Source: Bacillota bacterium (GTDB lineage Bacteria > Bacillota > Desulfotomaculia > Desulfotomaculales > JAJYZD01). Taken from it: a stretch of 27,062 nt of DNA. Under the pieces are notes generated by a model, which searched no databases, was not told where the DNA came from, and saw only the letters and a list, made by a program, of their open reading frames with translations. Position 1 is the stretch's first letter. Each line of letters begins with the position of its first letter. Below are positions 14,393-22,259 of this stretch, in pieces. Both the position numbers and the translations under genes were made by a program. Location of the stretch: contig JAJYZD010000011.1 of NCBI GenBank assembly GCA_021800315.1, forward strand, positions 1 through 27,062. Direction: 5' to 3'.

Positions 14393-15511
14393 TCAATCAA
14401 TTAAATCGGACAACGGGCAGTAAGGCAAGCCGTGCGCGTCGGCCACGGCTTGACAGGTCACCCGTCCCTCCAGGGTGTTGACTCCCCGGGCCAGGACCGG
14501 GTCGTCTTTGACCGCGCCGGCCAGGCCGCGGTTGGCCAGTTCCAGGGCGTAGGGCAGGGTGACGTTGGTCAGGGCGAAGGTCGAAGTCCGGGCCACCGCG
14601 CCGGGAATGTTGGCCACGGCGTAGTGGATCACCCCGTACTTTACGTAGGTGGGTTCGGAGTGGGTGGTCACCCGGTCGGCCGTCTCCACGCAGCCGCCCT
14701 GGTCGATGGCCACGTCCACGATCACCGCCCCGGGCTGCATGGCCTTCACCATTTCCGCCGTCACCAGTTTGGGCGCCCGGGCCCCGGGGATGAGGACCGC
14801 GCCGATGACCAGGTCGGCATGTCGAACCGCATCCCTGATGCTGTGGGCGTCCGACATGCAGGTCTTCACCCGGGCGCCGAAAATGTCGTCGAGGTAGCGC
14901 AACCGGTCGGCGCTCAAGTCCAGAATGGTCACGTCGGCCCCCAGACCGGCCGCGATCTTGGCCGCGTTGGTCCCCACGGTGCCCCCGCCGACGATTGTTA
15001 CCTTGCCGGGCAGGACGCCCGGCACCCCGCCCAGGAGGACACCCCTTCCCCCGTATTGTTTCTCCAGCAGCCAGGCGCCGATCTGCACCGCCATACGGCC
15101 CGCCACCTCGCTCATGGGGATCAGAAGGGGCAGCGCGCCGCGGTCGGTCTGAATCGTCTCGTAGGCCACCGCGGCCACCTTTCGGGCAAGGAGCACCCTG
15201 GTGAGTTCCGGTTCCGGGGCCAGGTGGAGATAGGTGAAGAGCACCTGGCCCTCCCTGAAGAAACCGTACTCCGCGGGCTGAGGTTCCTTTACCTTGACGA
15301 TCATGTCCGCCTGGGCGTAAAGACCGGCGGTCGACGCCGCCACGACCGCCCCGGCCGCGGTATACTCTTCGTCCGGGATGCCGCTGCCCAACCCGGCGCC
15401 GGCCTCCACCAGCACCCGGTGGCCGGCCCTGGTCAGAACCGCCGCGCCGGCCGGCGTCAGCCCCACGCGGAACTCGTGGTCCTTGATCTCTTTGGGCACT
15501 CCGATAATCAT
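14393..15511 (-). CDS. ald: Alanine dehydrogenase
   Basis: A 372-residue NAD-dependent enzyme catalysing L-alanine + NAD+ + water to pyruvate + ammonia + NADH. Key residues sit at the canonical places: R15 in KDHEFRVGLTPAG, K75 in VKVKEPQPAEY and H96 in LFTYLHLAPEPELT. The Rossmann domain shows VTIVGGGTVGTNAAKIAAGLGA and ILDLSADRL. The ending (VARTSTFALTNVTLPYALELANRGL) is typical. ATG 15511 is preceded by GGGAGGATG and gives the usual MIIGVPKEIKD start; an upstream in-frame start at 15538 is less likely. It lies 56 bases after gcvPB with no clear terminator, so it is probably co-transcribed with the gcv genes. Alanine dehydrogenases can also reductively aminate glyoxylate to glycine, which would fit this context. 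Confidence 0.96.
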   Translation of the reverse strand: MIIGVPKEIKDHEFRVGLTPAGAAVLTRAGHRVLVEAGAGLGSGIPDEEYTAAGAVVAASTAGLYAQADMIVKVKEPQPAEYGFFREGQVLFTYLHLAPEPELTRVLLARKVAAVAYETIQTDRGALPLLIPMSEVAGRMAVQIGAWLLEKQYGGRGVLLGGVPGVLPGKVTIVGGGTVGTNAAKIAAGLGADVTILDLSADRLRYLDDIFGARVKTCMSDAHSIRDAVRHADLVIGAVLIPGARAPKLVTAEMVKAMQPGAVIVDVAIDQGGCVETADRVTTHSEPTYVKYGVIHYAVANIPGAVARTSTFALTNVTLPYALELANRGLAGAVKDDPVLARGVNTLEGRVTCQAVADAHGLPYCPLSDLID

Positions 15512-15567
15512 GGTAACATCCTCCCGCTGATCTGACATTTGTTGCGATAAAGGTAGCTCCGGTAAAT

Positions 15568-17013
15568 CTAGCGCCAGCGCAAATCGGGTTGCCGGGCCGC
15601 CCTGGTTTCGTCCATGCGGCCGAAGGGGGTGGTATGGGGAGCGCCGTGGACCTTTTCCGGCTCGTCCCGCGCCTCATTGGCGACGGCCGCGCAGGCCCCG
15701 ATGAACCGGTCCAGGGTTTCCTTGCTTTCCGTCTCGGTCGGCTCGATCATCATGGCTTCTTCCACGATGAGGGGAAAATAGACGGTGGGCGGATGGAAAC
15801 CGTAGTCCATGAGGCGCTTGGCCATGTCCAGCGTGCGCACGCCGTTTTTCTCCTTCTGACGCTTCCCGGAAAGGACGAACTCGTGCTTGCAGGCCCGGTC
15901 GAAGGGCAGGTCAAAGTATTCCTGCAAGTGGCGCATGACGTAATTGGCGTTGAGCACGGCGTCGCCTGCGGCCTGTTTCAAACCGGCGGCGCCCATGGAG
16001 CGGATGTAGGCGTAGGCTTTGACCAGCACCCCGAAATTGCCGTAGAAAGAACGCACCCGGCCGATGGAACGGGGCAGGTCGTAGTTGAGCCGGTAGCTTT
16101 CTCCGTCGAAGTCCACCAGGGGCACCGGCAGGTAGGGCGCCAGTTCCGCGGTCACCGCCACCGGCCCCGCGCCGGGGCCGCCGCCGCCGTGCGGCGTGGC
16201 GAAGGTCTTGTGCAGGTTGAAGTGCACCACGTCGAAACCCATGTCCCCGGGCCGGCTGTAACCCATGACGGCGTTGGCGTTGGCCCCGTCGTAGTAGAGA
16301 AGGCCCCCTTTGCCATGCACCAGGCCGGTGATGACATCGATGTTCTCGTCGAAGAGACCCAGGGTGTTGGGATTGGTCAGCATCAGGCCGGCCACGGTGT
16401 CGTCCATGGCCTTTTCCAGGGCCCCCACGTCGATGCCGCCCCGGGCGTCGGAAGGCAGGGTCACCACCTCGTAGCCGGCCATCGCCGCGGTGGCCGGGTT
16501 GGTACCGTGCGCGGAATCGGGGATCAGGATCTTTTGCCGTGGGTTGCCCCGGCTTTCGTGGTAGGCACGGATCAGGAGAACACCGACCAGTTCGCCGTGG
16601 GCGCCGGCGGCCGGCTGCATGGTCACCCGGGCCAGGCCGGCGATTTCGGCCAGGTACCGCTCCAGTTCGTGGATGATCCGCAAAGCCCCCTGGGCAAGTT
16701 CCTCCGGCAGGTAGGGATGGAGTCCGGACAGACCGGGCAGCCGCGCCACCACCTCGAATACCTTCGGGTTGTACTTCATGGTGCAGGACCCCAGGGGATA
16801 AAAGCCGGTGTCCACCCCGAAGTTGAGGTTGGACAGGGTGGTGAAGTGCCGCACCAGTTCCCCTTCGCTCACCTCCGGCAGGCGGGGCGGAGTCTCCCGC
16901 CTGAGCCCGGCCGGCAAGACCGCTTCGGGCACGTCGCCCCCGGGCAGGGAAAAGGCCCGCCGGCCGGGGGCGCCCATTTCGAAAATCAACGGAACCGGGC
17001 CTTGACTCAGCAT
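15568..17013 (-). CDS. gcvPB: Glycine dehydrogenase (decarboxylating) subunit 2
   Basis: The product is 481 residues, the normal size for the PLP-carrying half of the two-subunit P-protein of the glycine cleavage system. It decarboxylates glycine and passes the aminomethyl group to lipoyl-GcvH. The PLP lysine is K269 in FNLHKTFATPHGGGGPGAG. Other signatures are FYPLGSCTMKYNP, MQPAAGAHGELVGVLLIRAYH and PDSAHGTNPATAAMAGY. The N-terminus starts MLSQGPVPLIFEMGAPGR. The start overlaps the gcvPA stop by 7 bases, so the two subunits are translationally coupled. The last 30 residues include the usual PHTTPFGRMDETRAAR end. Confidence 0.97.
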   Translation of the reverse strand: MLSQGPVPLIFEMGAPGRRAFSLPGGDVPEAVLPAGLRRETPPRLPEVSEGELVRHFTTLSNLNFGVDTGFYPLGSCTMKYNPKVFEVVARLPGLSGLHPYLPEELAQGALRIIHELERYLAEIAGLARVTMQPAAGAHGELVGVLLIRAYHESRGNPRQKILIPDSAHGTNPATAAMAGYEVVTLPSDARGGIDVGALEKAMDDTVAGLMLTNPNTLGLFDENIDVITGLVHGKGGLLYYDGANANAVMGYSRPGDMGFDVVHFNLHKTFATPHGGGGPGAGPVAVTAELAPYLPVPLVDFDGESYRLNYDLPRSIGRVRSFYGNFGVLVKAYAYIRSMGAAGLKQAAGDAVLNANYVMRHLQEYFDLPFDRACKHEFVLSGKRQKEKNGVRTLDMAKRLMDYGFHPPTVYFPLIVEEAMMIEPTETESKETLDRFIGACAAVANEARDEPEKVHGAPHTTPFGRMDETRAARQPDLRWR

Positions 17014-18323
17014 GAGGCCACCTCCCTAAGGGCCGTCTTCAACCGGTCTATCTCCGCCCTGGTGCGCTTTTCGGTTACCGCCACCAGGAAATGCCCGGCC
17101 AATTCCGGGTAGAAACGCGAGAGTTCCGGTCCCGCGGCCAGGTTGTGACGCGACAGGCCACACCGCACCTTTTCCCAGGGGTAGTCGCTTTTGACCACGA
17201 ATTCTTTGAAGAAGGGGGCGGCGAAGGCCGCCCGGAAGCCGGGCACCCCGTTTACCGCCGCAGAGGCATAGGCCGCTTTGGCCGCGCACAGGGATGCCAC
17301 CCGGGCCAGACCCGCCGGTCCCAGGGCCGACAGGTGGACCGTAGCGGCCAGAGCGCACAAGGCGTGGTTGGAGCAGATGTTCGAGCCGGCCTTCTCCCGG
17401 CGGATGTGCTGCTCCCGCGCCTGCATGGTCAGCACGAAGGCCCGCCGCCCCCGGTTATCCACCGTGGCCCCCGCCATCCGGCCCGGCAGGTGGCGCACCA
17501 GGCTTTCCCGGACCGCCAGGAAGCCCAGGCCGGGGCCGCCGAAACTCATCGGCAGGCCCAGGGATTGCCCTTCCCCGCAGGCGATGTCCGCCCCGTAGGC
17601 CCCGGGAGGTTTCAGAACCGCCAGGGACACCGGGTCACAGCTTACGATGAAGAGCGCCCCCGCCGCCCGGGCCAGGCCCGCCAGTTGCCCGACGTCCTCC
17701 AGGCAGCCGAAAAAGTTGGGCTGCTGCACAAGGACGGCGGCCGTCCCGTCCACAGCGGCGGCAGCGGTGATTCCGCCTTCGTACGGCAGTTGGACCAGTT
17801 CCACCCGCCGGGGCGCCAGGTAGGTGGCCAGCACCCGCCGGTATTCCGGGTGCACGCTTTCGGCCACCGCCACCCTGGTCCGCCCGGTCTTGCGCACGGC
17901 CATCACCGCCGCCTCGGCCAGGGCGCTGGCCCCGTCGTACATGGAGGCGTTGGCCGCGTCAAGCCCGGTGAGTTCCGCGATCATGGTCTGAAACTCGTAG
18001 ATCGCGGTCAGGGTACCCTGGCTTATTTCCGGCTGGTAGGGCGTATAGGCGGTGTAAAACTCGGAGCGGCTCACCAGGGCGTCCACGACGGCCGGAATGA
18101 AATGGTCGTAACAGCCGCCGCCGAGAAAACAGGTCGGGGGGGCTTGCGCCAGGGCGGTCATGTGGCCGACCAGTTCCATCTCGGACAGCGCCGGCGGCAG
18201 GTCCAGTTCCCGGGTAAGGCGTAAGAAAGCCGGAATGTCGGCAAACAGGTCTTCCACGGACGCCGCCCCGATGTCGGCCAGCATCTTTTGGCGGTCGGCC
18301 TCCGTGTTGGGGATGTACTGCAC
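17007..18323 (-). CDS. gcvPA: Glycine dehydrogenase (decarboxylating) subunit 1
   Basis: A 438-residue product that pairs with GcvPB to form the heterotetrameric P-protein. It has the family opening YIPNTEADRQKMLADIG, then CFLGGGCYDHFIPAVVD, YTPYQPEISQGTLTAIYEFQ and MYDGASALAEAA. The glycine-rich ACGEGQSLGLPMSFGGPGLGF and CSNHALCALAATVHLS are also characteristic. I chose GTG 18323 because GGAGGG lies about 9 bases upstream and the protein then begins where relatives do; the open frame to 18779 lies inside gcvH and is spurious. It starts 5 bases after the gcvH stop and overlaps gcvPB. Confidence 0.97.
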   Translation of the reverse strand: MQYIPNTEADRQKMLADIGAASVEDLFADIPAFLRLTRELDLPPALSEMELVGHMTALAQAPPTCFLGGGCYDHFIPAVVDALVSRSEFYTAYTPYQPEISQGTLTAIYEFQTMIAELTGLDAANASMYDGASALAEAAVMAVRKTGRTRVAVAESVHPEYRRVLATYLAPRRVELVQLPYEGGITAAAAVDGTAAVLVQQPNFFGCLEDVGQLAGLARAAGALFIVSCDPVSLAVLKPPGAYGADIACGEGQSLGLPMSFGGPGLGFLAVRESLVRHLPGRMAGATVDNRGRRAFVLTMQAREQHIRREKAGSNICSNHALCALAATVHLSALGPAGLARVASLCAAKAAYASAAVNGVPGFRAAFAAPFFKEFVVKSDYPWEKVRCGLSRHNLAAGPELSRFYPELAGHFLVAVTEKRTRAEIDRLKTALREVASC

Positions 18324-18328
18324 CGGAA

Positions 18329-18709
18329 TCAGCCCTCCTTCAGCAACTCCTGGTAGGCCCGGGCCGAAAGCAGCCCGTCGGCCTCCCCCGGATCGGCCAG
18401 TTCGATGACGATCATCCACCCCTCCCCGTAGGGGTCCTGGTTGACCAACTCGGGACGCCCGGCCAGTTCGGCGTTGACCCCGGTCACGGTGCCGCCGACC
18501 GGCGAGTAGAGGTCGGAGACCGACTTCACCGACTCCACCGCTCCGAAGGCCTCCCCGGCCTTCACGACGCGGCCCGTCTCCGGTAGTTCCACATACACCA
18601 CGTCCCCCAGGGCATCCTGGGCGAAGTGGGTGATACCGACGACGCCGGACCCCCCTTCCACCCTGATCCACTCGTGTTCTCCGGTGTACCGCAGGTTCTC
18701 TGGATACAT
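18329..18709 (-). CDS. gcvH: Glycine cleavage system H protein
   Basis: A 126-residue lipoyl carrier protein that shuttles the aminomethyl group between P- and T-proteins. The lipoylated lysine is K62 in AVESVKSVSDLYSPVGG. The N-terminal YTGEHEWIRVEG, the central VVGITHFAQDALGDVVYVELP and the C-terminal NQDPYGEGWMIVIE are canonical. The ATG at 18709 has GGAGTG about 9 bases upstream; a GTG three codons earlier overlaps that ribosome site. It lies 18 bases after gcvT and 5 before gcvPA. The L-protein gene (lpd) and lipoylation genes are not in this window. Confidence 0.97.
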   Translation of the reverse strand: MYPENLRYTGEHEWIRVEGGSGVVGITHFAQDALGDVVYVELPETGRVVKAGEAFGAVESVKSVSDLYSPVGGTVTGVNAELAGRPELVNQDPYGEGWMIVIELADPGEADGLLSARAYQELLKEG

Positions 18710-18727
18710 TACCCGCACTCCTTTCGG

Positions 18728-19789
18728 CTACTGTTTTGCCCGCCGGTAAAACGGCGTGGATACGATTTTGACCGGACACTCCCGGCCGCGGATGATCACC
18801 GCCAGGTCCGTAAGGCCGGGCGGAAGGTAACCCAGGCCAATGGCCTTGCCCAGGGTGGGGCTCATCGTCCCCGAGGTGACCGTGCCTACCTCCCGGCCGC
18901 CGTGGACCAGGGGGTAACCGTGCCGGGGAATGCCGGGGACGGCCGGTTCGAAACCGGCCAGTTTTTTGGCTACGCCCGTCTCAATCTGTCGCAAAAGGGC
19001 CGCCCTGCCGCTGAAATCACCCTTCGTAAAGCTCACGAAACGGTCCAGGCCCGCCTCCAGGGGGGAGGTCTTCTCGTTCAGCTCGTTGCCGTAAAGAGGC
19101 ATGGCCGCCTCCAGGCGCAGGGTGTCCCGCGCCCCCAGGCCGGCCGGCGCGGCTCCCGCCGCCAGCAGTTCCGCGAAGAGGCGCACCGCGTCCTCCGGGG
19201 CGCAAAACAGCTCGAAGCCATCCTCCCCGGTGTAGCCGGTGCGGGATACCAGGCAGCGCACGCCGGCCACCTCCACCCCGTCCCGGAACCGGTAATAGCC
19301 CAGGCCGTCCAGGGATACCCGGGTGACCCGGCCCAGGACGTCCGCGGCCAGCGGTCCCTGCAGGGCCAGGAGGGCCCGGTCGGCCGACCGGTCTTCCACG
19401 GACACTCCGGCCTCCGCCGCTTCCGAAAACCAGGCCAGGTCCTTGTCCTTGTTGCCCGCGTTGACCACCAGGAGGTAGTCGTCTTCCGCCAGCCGGTAGA
19501 CCAGGATGTCGTCCAGCACCCCGCCCGAAGCCAGGCACACCGGGCTGTAGACGACCCGGCCCACCCGCCCGGCATCCGCCGTGACGGCCCACTGCAGAAA
19601 AGCCCCGGCGCCCGTTCCGCTCACCCGTAGCTCTCCCATGTGCGACGCGTCGAACAAACCCGCATTCTCCCGCACAGCCCGGTGTTCGGCGGCGATGCCG
19701 GCATACTGCACCGGCATCTCCCAACCCCCGAAAGACACCATCCTGGCACCCAGGCGCCGGTGCAACTCATAGAGCGGTGTCCGCTGCAA
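18728..19789 (-). CDS. gcvT: Glycine cleavage system T protein (aminomethyltransferase)
   Basis: A 353-residue tetrahydrofolate-dependent enzyme that releases ammonia and forms 5,10-methylene-THF from aminomethyl-GcvH. The N-terminus LQRTPLYELHRRLGARMVSFGGWEMPVQY is standard. FDASHMGELRVSG, LLVVNAGNKDKDLAWF, SRTGYTGEDGFELF and LEAAMPLYGNELNE mark the folate-binding core, and TVTSGTMSPTLGKAIGLGYL the C-terminal barrel. I chose TTG 19789 because GGGAGGG lies about 8 bases upstream and the sequence begins at the family start; an ATG at 19864 would fall inside the riboswitch terminator. It is the first gene of the operon, directly behind the glycine riboswitch. Confidence 0.96.
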   Translation of the reverse strand: MQRTPLYELHRRLGARMVSFGGWEMPVQYAGIAAEHRAVRENAGLFDASHMGELRVSGTGAGAFLQWAVTADAGRVGRVVYSPVCLASGGVLDDILVYRLAEDDYLLVVNAGNKDKDLAWFSEAAEAGVSVEDRSADRALLALQGPLAADVLGRVTRVSLDGLGYYRFRDGVEVAGVRCLVSRTGYTGEDGFELFCAPEDAVRLFAELLAAGAAPAGLGARDTLRLEAAMPLYGNELNEKTSPLEAGLDRFVSFTKGDFSGRAALLRQIETGVAKKLAGFEPAVPGIPRHGYPLVHGGREVGTVTSGTMSPTLGKAIGLGYLPPGLTDLAVIIRGRECPVKIVSTPFYRRAKQ

Positions 19790-19836
19790 AGGCCAACCCT
19801 CCCGTCCTGAATAGCATTGTGCCGCACTCCGGCCTG

Positions 19837-19881
19837 AAAAAAACAAAGACAGAGGAGATGCCACGTACGCATCTCCTCTGT
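19837..19881 (-). terminator. Riboswitch-controlled terminator before gcvT
   Basis: On the minus strand ACAGAGGAGATGC (19881-19869) pairs perfectly with GCATCTCCTCTGT (19861-19849) around a 7-base loop and is followed by CTTTG and seven T (19843-19837). The 13-bp stem is a strong intrinsic terminator. Its 5' arm contains CAGAGG, the 3' strand of riboswitch stem P1, so the two structures exclude each other. Confidence 0.93.
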
Positions 19882-19966
19882 CCTGATTACCTGAGAGATT
19901 CGTCCCGGCCCGGGACTTGCCCCTTCGGTGTCCGGCGGGCGTACCGCCCCCGGCTCTCTCCAGAGG
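19875..19966 (-). ncRNA. Glycine riboswitch (single aptamer)
   Basis: The minus strand shows the conserved gcvT-element core. P1 strand CCTCTG (19966-19961) is followed by GAGAGAGCC, the ACACCGAAGGGGCAAG segment, AATCTCTCAGGTAAT, and CAGAGG (19880-19875), which closes P1. Glycine binding should stabilise P1, sequester CAGAGG and prevent the terminator, so this is an ON switch for gcvT-gcvH-gcvPA-gcvPB and probably ald. Only one aptamer is recognisable. The roughly 88 bases between the predicted transcription start and P1 lack a second set of conserved segments, although they could form a partial accessory helix as in singleton glycine riboswitches. Confidence 0.93.
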
Positions 19967-20060
19967 TCCGTCCGGTGACTTTCCGCCGCCGGCGTCAAGC
20001 CACCCTCATCCGCGTTTAGTCAGGCTGGCGAAATAAAAAACCTGGATCGCTTACCACCAT

Positions 20061-20088
20061 ATTATAGGCTCGCCGGGAGTTTTGTCAA
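20061..20088 (-). promoter_or_regulatory. Sigma-A promoter of the gcv operon
   Basis: On the minus strand TTGACA (20088-20083), a 16-base spacer and TATAAT (20066-20061), matching all 12 consensus positions. Transcription would begin near 20054, leaving a leader of about 265 bases that holds the riboswitch and its terminator. Confidence 0.9.
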
Positions 20089-20334
20089 CCGGAAAAGTAA
20101 CTGAAAATTAAAACATTTTCGGTCGCACCGGAGGATATCCCGTCCGTCAACCCGCCGCAGGCCGGCCCCCTCTTTTTCAGCCGGTCATCCCCGGCGCCTT
20201 GCCGTCAAGGCGTCCCGATTGTCCATTACAAAACGTAATATTCGCAGTCCGGCGCTACCGCCTGTCGACATCCGCAAACAGCGAAACGGCGAGGCTTCCG
20301 GCAACCAGGCCGGACGGTTGGATTCCCTCACCGG

Positions 20335-20604
20335 TTGCGAAAAGCGGATGAGCGGCGGAATTGGGGGGTCGACGGGTCGGCGGGCGGAGGCAGGAAAATC
20401 CATTTTTCCGTTGAACACCTGATCGACATCCGAACGCCCGAGTCCTTAAGCGATGGGGCGGAGGTTCAGGCCGGGGAGGTGATTGACGCCGTGAACCCGA
20501 AGACCGCCGGCGGGTCCGGTCAGGTCTTTGCGCGCATCCGGCGGGTGTTCGAACGTCTTGACCCAAAAACTTCGGGAAAAGGAAGTGACCACAAAGCGCC
20601 ATGA
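20335..20604 (+). other. Weak 89-codon frame in the 20089-20600 gap
   Basis: The roughly 510 bases between the gcv promoter and the permease contain no gene I recognise. One open frame (TTG start, no convincing ribosome site) ends with ATGA overlapping the permease ATG, a pattern seen in coupled genes but possible by chance. Its translation (from HFSVEHLIDIRTPESL to FARIRRVFERLDP) matches no family I know. The gap also holds a hairpin CGCCTTG-CCGT-CAAGGCG at 20195-20212 and a short inverted repeat ATTAC/GTAAT near 20225-20240. I see no clear promoter for the permease. Confidence 0.2.
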
Positions 20605-22199
20605 GAGGACTCAAGCGTGAACTATCCCTACTCGACATGACCATGCTCGGCCTGGGCGCCATCATCGGCTCGGGCTGGCTCTACGCCTCGCAGCTGGCGG
20701 CCAACCTGGCCGGACCGGCGGCCATCGTCTCCTGGCTCATCGGCGGCGTCGCCGTCATCTTCATCGCCCTGGTCTACGCGGAAATGGGCGCCATGCTGCC
20801 GGAAGCCGGAGGCATGGTCCGCTATCCCCAGTACTCCCACGGCGGTTTCGTGGGTTTTCTCATGGCTTTCGCCTGCATCGTCGCCTACTCGACGGTGGTG
20901 GCCATCGAGGCCGAGGCGGTCGTCCAGTACATGAATTCCTACTGGCCGGGGCTGTACGCCCACGGCACCATGACCGGGCTCGGCTGGTTCATGACCCTGG
21001 TCTTCCTCGTCATCTTCTTCCTCCTGAACTACTTCAGCGTCAAGATCTTCGCCAAGGTCAACACCGTGGTCACCCTGCTCAAGTTCATCACGCCCGCCCT
21101 GACGGTCATCGTGCTGCTGGCCTTCTTCCATCCGGCCAACCTGAGTTTCGGCGGCAACTTCGCCCCGTTCGGGGTGCCGGGCATCCTCTCGGCGGTCTCC
21201 TCCGGCGGCATCATGTTCGCCTTCCTGGGCTTCCGCCAGGCGGTCGACATGGCCGGCGAGGCCAAGAACCCCAGTCGTAACGTCCCCCTGGCCATCATCC
21301 TGGCGGTCCTCATCGGTATCGTTCTCTACGTGCTGCTGCAAGTAACCTTCCTCGGCGCCCTGACCCCCGCCACTTTGTCCAAAGGGTGGGGACACCTGGG
21401 TCTCTCCGCTCCCTTCCTGGATGTGGCCAAGCTCCTGGGGCTGTCCTGGCTGGCCGTCATCCTGGCCGGTGACGCCCTGCTTTCCCCGGCCGGCACCGGC
21501 AACATCTACACCGCCTCCACCTCGCGGCTGGTCCTGGCCCAGGCCAACAACGGCTTCTGGTGGCGGATATTCAAGAGCGTCAACGAGAAGTCCGGCGTAC
21601 CCCGCCCGGCCCTCGTCCTGACGTTCCTCCTGGCCGTCTTCTGGACCCTGCCCTTCCCGACCTGGAGCACGCTGGTGGGGATAACCTCCGGCGCCGTGGT
21701 GTTCACCTACATGATCGGCCCGGTCTCCGCCCTGGCCTTCCGGCGCATCGCCCCCGGCCTGCACCGGCCCATGAACCTGAAGGGTATGCACGCGATCGCG
21801 CTCATCGGCTTCATCGTCGGCACCCTGCTCATCTACTGGAACGGCTGGTCCTCCGACCTCTGGATCGTGGTCGGCGACCTGGTCGGCCTGGTCCTTTACT
21901 TCGGCTTCCTGGCCGCCCGGCCCGAACTGCGCAAGGACTCCGCCAAACACATCAAGGGCGGCATCTGGCTGGTGGTCTTCATGCTCTTCCTCCTGGCCGT
22001 ATCCTACCTGGGCAGCAAGTCTTTCGGCGGCCAGAACATCATCAAGTTCCCCCTGGACATGGTGGTGGCCGTCATCGGCGCCGTCGTCTTCTTCTACTGG
22101 GGCAACGCCTCGGCCTTCAAGACCGAGGATATGGAACGCATCTTCGAAGAACAGGAGAAAGGCGAACTCTTCCTGCAACAGGAACTGCACGAAGTCTAA
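20601..22199 (+). CDS. APC-family amino acid permease, YveA (aspartate:H+ symporter)-like
   Basis: A 532-residue inner-membrane transporter with about 12-14 hydrophobic segments. The first helix carries the APC signature LGLGAIIGSGWLYASQLAAN. The product parallels Bacillus YveA, the aspartate-proton symporter, along its length: LVYAEMGAMLPEAGGMVRYP, FLLNYFSVKIFAKVN, GEAKNPSRNVPLAI, SPAGTGNIYTASTSRLV and FWTLPFPTWSTLV. The length (YveA is about 520) also fits better than the usual 450-residue APC members. Substrate is inferred: an acidic or other amino acid. The ribosome site is weak (GGAAG 15 bases upstream). The C-terminus is an acidic cytoplasmic tail (EDMERIFEEQEKGELFLQQ). It is a single gene on the plus strand, ending at a shared terminator. 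Confidence 0.88.
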   Translation: MRGLKRELSLLDMTMLGLGAIIGSGWLYASQLAANLAGPAAIVSWLIGGVAVIFIALVYAEMGAMLPEAGGMVRYPQYSHGGFVGFLMAFACIVAYSTVVAIEAEAVVQYMNSYWPGLYAHGTMTGLGWFMTLVFLVIFFLLNYFSVKIFAKVNTVVTLLKFITPALTVIVLLAFFHPANLSFGGNFAPFGVPGILSAVSSGGIMFAFLGFRQAVDMAGEAKNPSRNVPLAIILAVLIGIVLYVLLQVTFLGALTPATLSKGWGHLGLSAPFLDVAKLLGLSWLAVILAGDALLSPAGTGNIYTASTSRLVLAQANNGFWWRIFKSVNEKSGVPRPALVLTFLLAVFWTLPFPTWSTLVGITSGAVVFTYMIGPVSALAFRRIAPGLHRPMNLKGMHAIALIGFIVGTLLIYWNGWSSDLWIVVGDLVGLVLYFGFLAARPELRKDSAKHIKGGIWLVVFMLFLLAVSYLGSKSFGGQNIIKFPLDMVVAVIGAVVFFYWGNASAFKTEDMERIFEEQEKGELFLQQELHEV

Positions 22200-22222
22200 G
22201 CCCTTCCCGGAATCCCCGGGTT

Positions 22223-22259
22223 AAGAGGGAGCCCGCCGTTTTACGGCGGGCCCCCTCTT
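22223..22259. terminator. Bidirectional terminator between permease and era
   Basis: GCCCGCCGT (22231-22239) pairs with ACGGCGGGC (22243-22251). The stem is extended by AGAGGG (22224-22229) with CCCTCT (22253-22258), leaving one unpaired base on each side. TTT follows on the plus strand and TT on the minus. It sits between the convergent permease and era genes, 1 base from the era stop codon, and can serve both. Confidence 0.85.

Noticed and set aside
18324..18779. Upstream extension of gcvPA
   Set aside because: It overlaps gcvH completely; the GTG at 18323 has its own ribosome site and family-like N-terminus.
18940..18965. GGTTCGAAACC stretch resembling a tRNA T-loop
   Set aside because: It lies within conserved gcvT coding sequence and has no acceptor, D or anticodon arms around it. 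No tRNA or rRNA gene was found in the window.
20628..22190. A 520-codon open frame antisense to the permease, and similar long antisense frames opposite pgpH, gcvPB and the MBL-fold gene
   Set aside because: Their translations are rich in Gly/Asp/His/Arg with no motifs, as expected from the opposite strand of GC-rich membrane or enzyme genes; the sense frames have clear family signatures.
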